18,249 bases of DNA from the NCBI GenBank assembly GCA_963711725.1, contig CAVQFO010000011.1, forward strand, positions 1 to 18,249, given 5' to 3'. A model generated the notes under the pieces. The model saw only the letters and a list, made by a program, of their open reading frames with translations, made no database searches and was not told where the DNA came from. Made by a program: the position numbers and the translations under genes. The number at the start of each line of letters is the position of its first letter. The first letter of the stretch is position 1. The DNA is from CAVQFO01 sp963711725. Its GTDB lineage: Bacteria > Pseudomonadota > Gammaproteobacteria > Nitrococcales > Aquisalimonadaceae. Shown piece after piece: positions 15,224 to 18,249 of this stretch.

Positions 15224-16075
15224 ATGAAGGATTTGAAGGGCAAAGTGGCGGTGATCACCGGCGGCGGCAGCGGCCTGGGGCGGGAGCTGGCGCTGTGCTG
15301 CGCCCGGCGCGGCATGAACCTGGTGCTGGGCGATGTGGACGAAAAGGGTATGGCGGAAACGGTGGAGCTCGCGGGCGCGGAAGTGCCGGGTGTCGAGGCC
15401 GCCGCGCTCAAGGTCGATGTGTCGCGGCTGGAGCAGGTCGAGGCCCTGGCGAGCTTGGCCCGGGACCGCTTCGGTGCCGCGCACCTGCTTTTCAACAACG
15501 CCGGTGTCAGCGTACACGCGCCCATCTGGGAGAATACCGTGGACGACTGGCGGTGGGTGCTGGGTGTGAATCTCTACGGCGTGATCTGGGGGATCAAGGT
15601 CTTCATGCCGTTGATGCTGGAACAGGGCGAAGGCCACGTTGTTAACACCGCCTCGGCCGCCGGCTGGATGAACATGGCCGGCAGCAGCATCTACAACGTC
15701 AGCAAGTGTTCCGTGGTGGCCATGTCCGAGACCCTGGCCAACGATATCAAGGACGTGAACGGCAACGTGGGCGTGACCTGCCTGTCGCCGGCATTTTTCC
15801 CCACGCCCATCGCCGATGCCGATCGCAATCGGCCGCCGGAGCTGGGCGAGACGGCGCCGGACAGCCCCGCCCGCCGCAAGCGCGAGGAAATGCTGCGCCA
15901 TGCCGTTTCCCACGGCCGGATCTCCGCTGCGGAGATTGCCGAGATGACAGTGCGGGCGGTGGAGCAGGATCGTTTCTACGTGTTTCCCCACCAGAAGATC
16001 AAACAGCTGATCCTGGCCCGGGCCCAGGCGGTGCAGGACGAGGCGACCGCCTTCGATCCCACCGCCGGGCGCTGA
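15224..16075 (+). CDS. Short-chain dehydrogenase/reductase
   Basis: A 283-residue classical SDR. TGGGSGLG (residues 12-19) binds the cofactor, NNAG is at 91-94, and Ser144, Tyr157 and Lys161 (YNVSK) form the catalytic set. The Asp37 at the end of beta-2 (LVLGDVDEKG) suggests NAD(H) over NADP(H). The tail after PTPIADAD is longer than in the two other SDRs here and ends FPHQKIKQLILARAQAVQ, as in the larger SDRs that act on lipid-like or bulky substrates. GGAGGCG lies 6 bases before the ATG, 16 bases after the hydrolase stop, consistent with one operon. Confidence 0.93.
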   Translation: MKDLKGKVAVITGGGSGLGRELALCCARRGMNLVLGDVDEKGMAETVELAGAEVPGVEAAALKVDVSRLEQVEALASLARDRFGAAHLLFNNAGVSVHAPIWENTVDDWRWVLGVNLYGVIWGIKVFMPLMLEQGEGHVVNTASAAGWMNMAGSSIYNVSKCSVVAMSETLANDIKDVNGNVGVTCLSPAFFPTPIADADRNRPPELGETAPDSPARRKREEMLRHAVSHGRISAAEIAEMTVRAVEQDRFYVFPHQKIKQLILARAQAVQDEATAFDPTAGR

Positions 16076-16099
16076 ATTGTGCTCCACAACGGAGGCCCC

Positions 16100-16525
16100 A
16101 TGAGCGCATCAGACCACGCCGAATGCATCTTCTGCAGGATCATCGCCGGGGAGGTGCCCGCGGCCGTGATTTTCGAGGACGACACGCTGATCTCGTTCTG
16201 CGACGCATTTCCCGCCGGCGAAGGCCACGCCCTGGTGATCCCCAAGGACCATCACAGGGATATCTTTGAACTTCCGGGGGAACAGGTGGGCGCTGTCGGC
16301 CGAGCCGTGAAGCGCTTGGCACAAGCCCAGCGCAAGGCCCTGGGACCGGATGGCGTGATGGTGACGCAGTTCAACGGTGCCGCCGCCGGCCAGACGGTGT
16401 TCCACTACCATGTGCATTCCGTGCCCCGCTGGGCCGGCACGCCGCTGGTCCTGCACGGCCGCGAACAGGCCTCGGCGGAAACGCTGGAGGTCATGGCCGA
16501 GCGCATCCGCGCGGCGCTGGAGTGA
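16100..16525 (+). CDS. HIT-family nucleotide hydrolase/transferase (HINT-like)
   Basis: A 141-residue histidine-triad protein. The triad motif is HYHVHSV (His102, His104, His106), with His104 the expected nucleophile. CIFC (Cys9, Cys12) with His51 or His52 in DHHRDIFEL looks like the zinc site found in bacterial HIT proteins. These enzymes cleave adenosine phosphoramidates or dinucleoside polyphosphates. The start at 16100 with a GGAGG site is preferred over an in-frame codon at 16079. It sits 24 bases after the SDR. Link to the acyl-CoA module is unclear; cleaving acyl- or aminoacyl-adenylates is one possibility. Confidence 0.93.
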   Translation: MSASDHAECIFCRIIAGEVPAAVIFEDDTLISFCDAFPAGEGHALVIPKDHHRDIFELPGEQVGAVGRAVKRLAQAQRKALGPDGVMVTQFNGAAAGQTVFHYHVHSVPRWAGTPLVLHGREQASAETLEVMAERIRAALE

Positions 16526-16612
16526 ACGCCCCGCGTCTTGCGAGGCGGCTTTCGGGCCACCACTGTTGCTAACCACTCAGGAAGCTGACCGGGCAAATTG
16601 GGTTCGACCATC

Positions 16613-17260
16613 ATGCAAACACTGAAACTGGATATCGTCTCCGACGTGGTGTGCCCCTGGTGCATCATCGGCCACAAGCGCCTGGAGATCGCCATGGATG
16701 AGCTCAGGGACGAGATGCGTTTCGAGATCGACTGGCATCCGTTCGAGCTCAATCCCGACATGCCCCCGGAAGGCGAGAACATCGTCGACCACGTTATCCG
16801 CAAATACGGTATTACCGTGGAGGATTCGGAACGCAATCGGACCATGCTCGCCGAGATCGGCCAGGGGCTGGGATTTACCTTCAATATCAGCCCCGAACGC
16901 CGCATCTACAACACCTTCGATGCCCATCGCGTGCTGCATTGGGCGGGCGAGCAGGGCCGCCAGCAGGCGCTGAACATGGCGTTGTTCCGGGAGTATTTCA
17001 CCGAGGGCAACAATCCCTCCGACCCGGAGGTGCTGCGGCGCGCCGCGGGCTCCGTCTCCCTGGATGCCGACGAGGCCGCCGCCATCGCCGCCTCGGATCG
17101 CTACGCCGACGCCGTGCGGGCAGAGGAACGCCTGTACCAGGATGCCGGAATCAGCGCCGTGCCGACCTTCATCGTCAACGAACGGTATATGATCTCCGGG
17201 GCTCAGGAACCGGAGATGCTCGTCAAAGCCTTCCGGCACATCGTCCAGGAAGTCGCCTGA
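16613..17260 (+). CDS. DsbA-family thioredoxin-fold oxidoreductase (FrnE-like)
   Basis: A 215-residue thioredoxin-fold protein of the FrnE/DsbA-like group. The active-site CPWC (Cys14-Cys17) follows the first strand MQTLKLDIVSDVV. The helical insert and DWHPFELNPDMPPEGEN are family marks, and the cis-proline loop is GISAVPTFIVNERY. No signal peptide is seen, so it probably works in the cytoplasm as a disulfide oxidoreductase or isomerase. The ATG at 16613 has no clear ribosome site; a TTG at 16598 is in frame. The 87-bp gap upstream could hold a promoter, which I cannot identify. Confidence 0.92.
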   Translation: MQTLKLDIVSDVVCPWCIIGHKRLEIAMDELRDEMRFEIDWHPFELNPDMPPEGENIVDHVIRKYGITVEDSERNRTMLAEIGQGLGFTFNISPERRIYNTFDAHRVLHWAGEQGRQQALNMALFREYFTEGNNPSDPEVLRRAAGSVSLDADEAAAIAASDRYADAVRAEERLYQDAGISAVPTFIVNERYMISGAQEPEMLVKAFRHIVQEVA

Positions 17261-17346
17261 GTCCCCTTTGCACCGGCCCGGCAACGCGCTCGCCGGCTCC
17301 CGGGGCCGTTGAGGCCCGGCAAGATTTCCCGATGAGGTGAGTAACC

Positions 17347-18249
17347 GTGACAGATCCCGTTGAAGTGTATCGAGGCAGCGTAAATACCTGGGAAACGGAC
17401 ATGATGGGCCACCTCAACGTCCAGTTTTACGTGGACAAGGCCGGTGACGGCCTGGTCGGCCTGAGTCATCACCTGGGGTTGGGGCCGGCCGCCGCGCGCG
17501 AGGCCGGTGTCCGGCCCTGGGTGCGCGACCACCATATCCGCTTTCTGCGCGAGCAACGGCCCGGCGCGCCGCTGACCATCGTGGCGGGTGTGCTGGAGGC
17601 CGGCCGTGACCACCTGCGTATCTATGAAGAGATGCGCAACACCGCCAGCGGCGAGGTGGCCGCCACCTTCGTGGCCGACGTTGTTCTGTTGGACGCGCAT
17701 ACCCGGGAGCCCGTCGCTGTGCCGGAGCACGCCCGCGAAGCCGCCGCGCGGTTCATGATGGAGCTGCCCCAACATGCCCAGCCGCGAGGCCTCGTTCTGG
17801 ACGAGCCCCGGCCCGCCCCGGATCTGCACGAGGCCGAGGCCAACGGCATGGTGCGCACCTACATGGCCACCGTGAAGGACGCCATGTGCGAGCCGGACGG
17901 CTACATGTCCACCCGCGCCTACATGGGCGTGGTCTCCGATGCCGTGCCCAACCTGCTGGCCGAGACCCGCCGGGAGGACCGTTCCCGGACCAGCGTTGGC
18001 GGCGCCGCCCTGGAATACCGCTTTGTCTATCGCCAGGCACCGCGCCCCGGCGATTTGCTGGTTCTTCGCACGGGCATCAAGGATATCGGCAACAAGGCCT
18101 ACACCTTCTGTCACTGGATGTTCGACGTGAGCACCGGGCGGGCCGTGGCGACCGCCGAAGCCGTGGCCGTGGCGCTGGATCTGGAGCAGCGCAAGGCCAT
18201 CGCCATTCCGGACACTTTACGGGCGTCATTGGAACGCATCGTGGTGCCC
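17347..18249 (+). CDS. Double hot-dog acyl thioesterase-like protein (cut by window edge)
   Basis: From a GTG at 17347, with GAGGTGA 6 bases upstream, the frame is open for 301 codons to the window end with no stop. The first domain starts RGSVNTWETDMMGHLNVQFYVDKAGDG, the DxxGHxN pattern of 4HBT-type hot-dog thioesterases, with Asp18 the likely catalytic acid. A second hot-dog half (YMSTRAYMGVVSDAVPNLL, then LEYRFVYRQAPRPGDLLVLRTGI) follows, as in acyl-ACP thioesterase-like proteins. It would release free acid or recycle CoA. The end of the protein lies outside the window. Last member seen of the acyl-CoA cluster. Confidence 0.88.
   Translation, partial: MTDPVEVYRGSVNTWETDMMGHLNVQFYVDKAGDGLVGLSHHLGLGPAAAREAGVRPWVRDHHIRFLREQRPGAPLTIVAGVLEAGRDHLRIYEEMRNTASGEVAATFVADVVLLDAHTREPVAVPEHAREAAARFMMELPQHAQPRGLVLDEPRPAPDLHEAEANGMVRTYMATVKDAMCEPDGYMSTRAYMGVVSDAVPNLLAETRREDRSRTSVGGAALEYRFVYRQAPRPGDLLVLRTGIKDIGNKAYTFCHWMFDVSTGRAVATAEAVAVALDLEQRKAIAIPDTLRASLERIVVP

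Noticed and set aside
16526..16612. Terminator between the HIT and FrnE-like genes
   Set aside because: CGCCCCGC and GCGAGGCG pair with a mismatch, but no T run follows.
1..18249. RNA genes, CRISPR arrays, phage or integrase genes
   Set aside because: Scanned by eye for tRNA-like cloverleafs, regular direct repeats and recombinase motifs; none seen.

Overview
GC-rich bacterial DNA with dense genes, short gaps, Shine-Dalgarno-led starts and start/stop overlaps. The gene families point to a proteobacterium, probably a gammaproteobacterium: an E. coli-like Tpx, an ABC/FtsX/HlyD export operon, a group III truncated hemoglobin, and an acetoacetyl-CoA synthetase with MaoC and SDR genes. I cannot name the species. 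I see no rRNA, tRNA, CRISPR array, integrase or transposase.

Left part (1-2209). The start of a TetR-type regulator gene (minus strand, cut by the window edge) is divergent from a YUCCA/FMO-type flavin monooxygenase gene. An imperfect operator-like dyad lies between them. The monooxygenase frame is broken twice. Its 3' end overlaps that of a convergent intact tpx (thiol peroxidase). A 261-bp gap follows, with a strong GC hairpin in the presumed tpx leader.

Middle (2210-10384). A three-gene export operon encodes a LolD/MacB-type ATPase, a double FtsX-domain permease and an HlyD-type periplasmic adaptor (one frameshift). Next come a group III truncated hemoglobin gene behind its own promoter with an inverted repeat, a SAM methyltransferase, an SDR, and a NUDIX region (three frameshifts). 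The NUDIX frame continues without a stop into a LACTB2-like metallo-beta-lactamase-fold protein. All seven apparent indels of the window lie between 669 and about 9403, and six of them are +1. Sequencing or assembly error is at least as likely as true gene decay.

Right part (10405-18249). This is an intact same-strand run: SDR, a palindromic element of about 94 bp that supplies that SDR's stop codon, acetoacetyl-CoA synthetase-like ligase, two tandem MaoC hydratases (ATGA overlap), an epoxide-hydrolase-like alpha/beta hydrolase, a third SDR, a HIT protein, a FrnE/DsbA-like oxidoreductase, and a double hot-dog acyl thioesterase running off the end. Together they look like an acyl-CoA or oxo-acid catabolic module: CoA activation, enoyl-CoA hydration, hydroxy/keto redox and thioester release. 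CoA-related NUDIX and MBL hydrolases sit just upstream. The substrate cannot be read from the sequence. I did not find a convincing wholly new system; the most interesting items are the NUDIX-MBL fusion, the palindromic element and the hemoglobin promoter.
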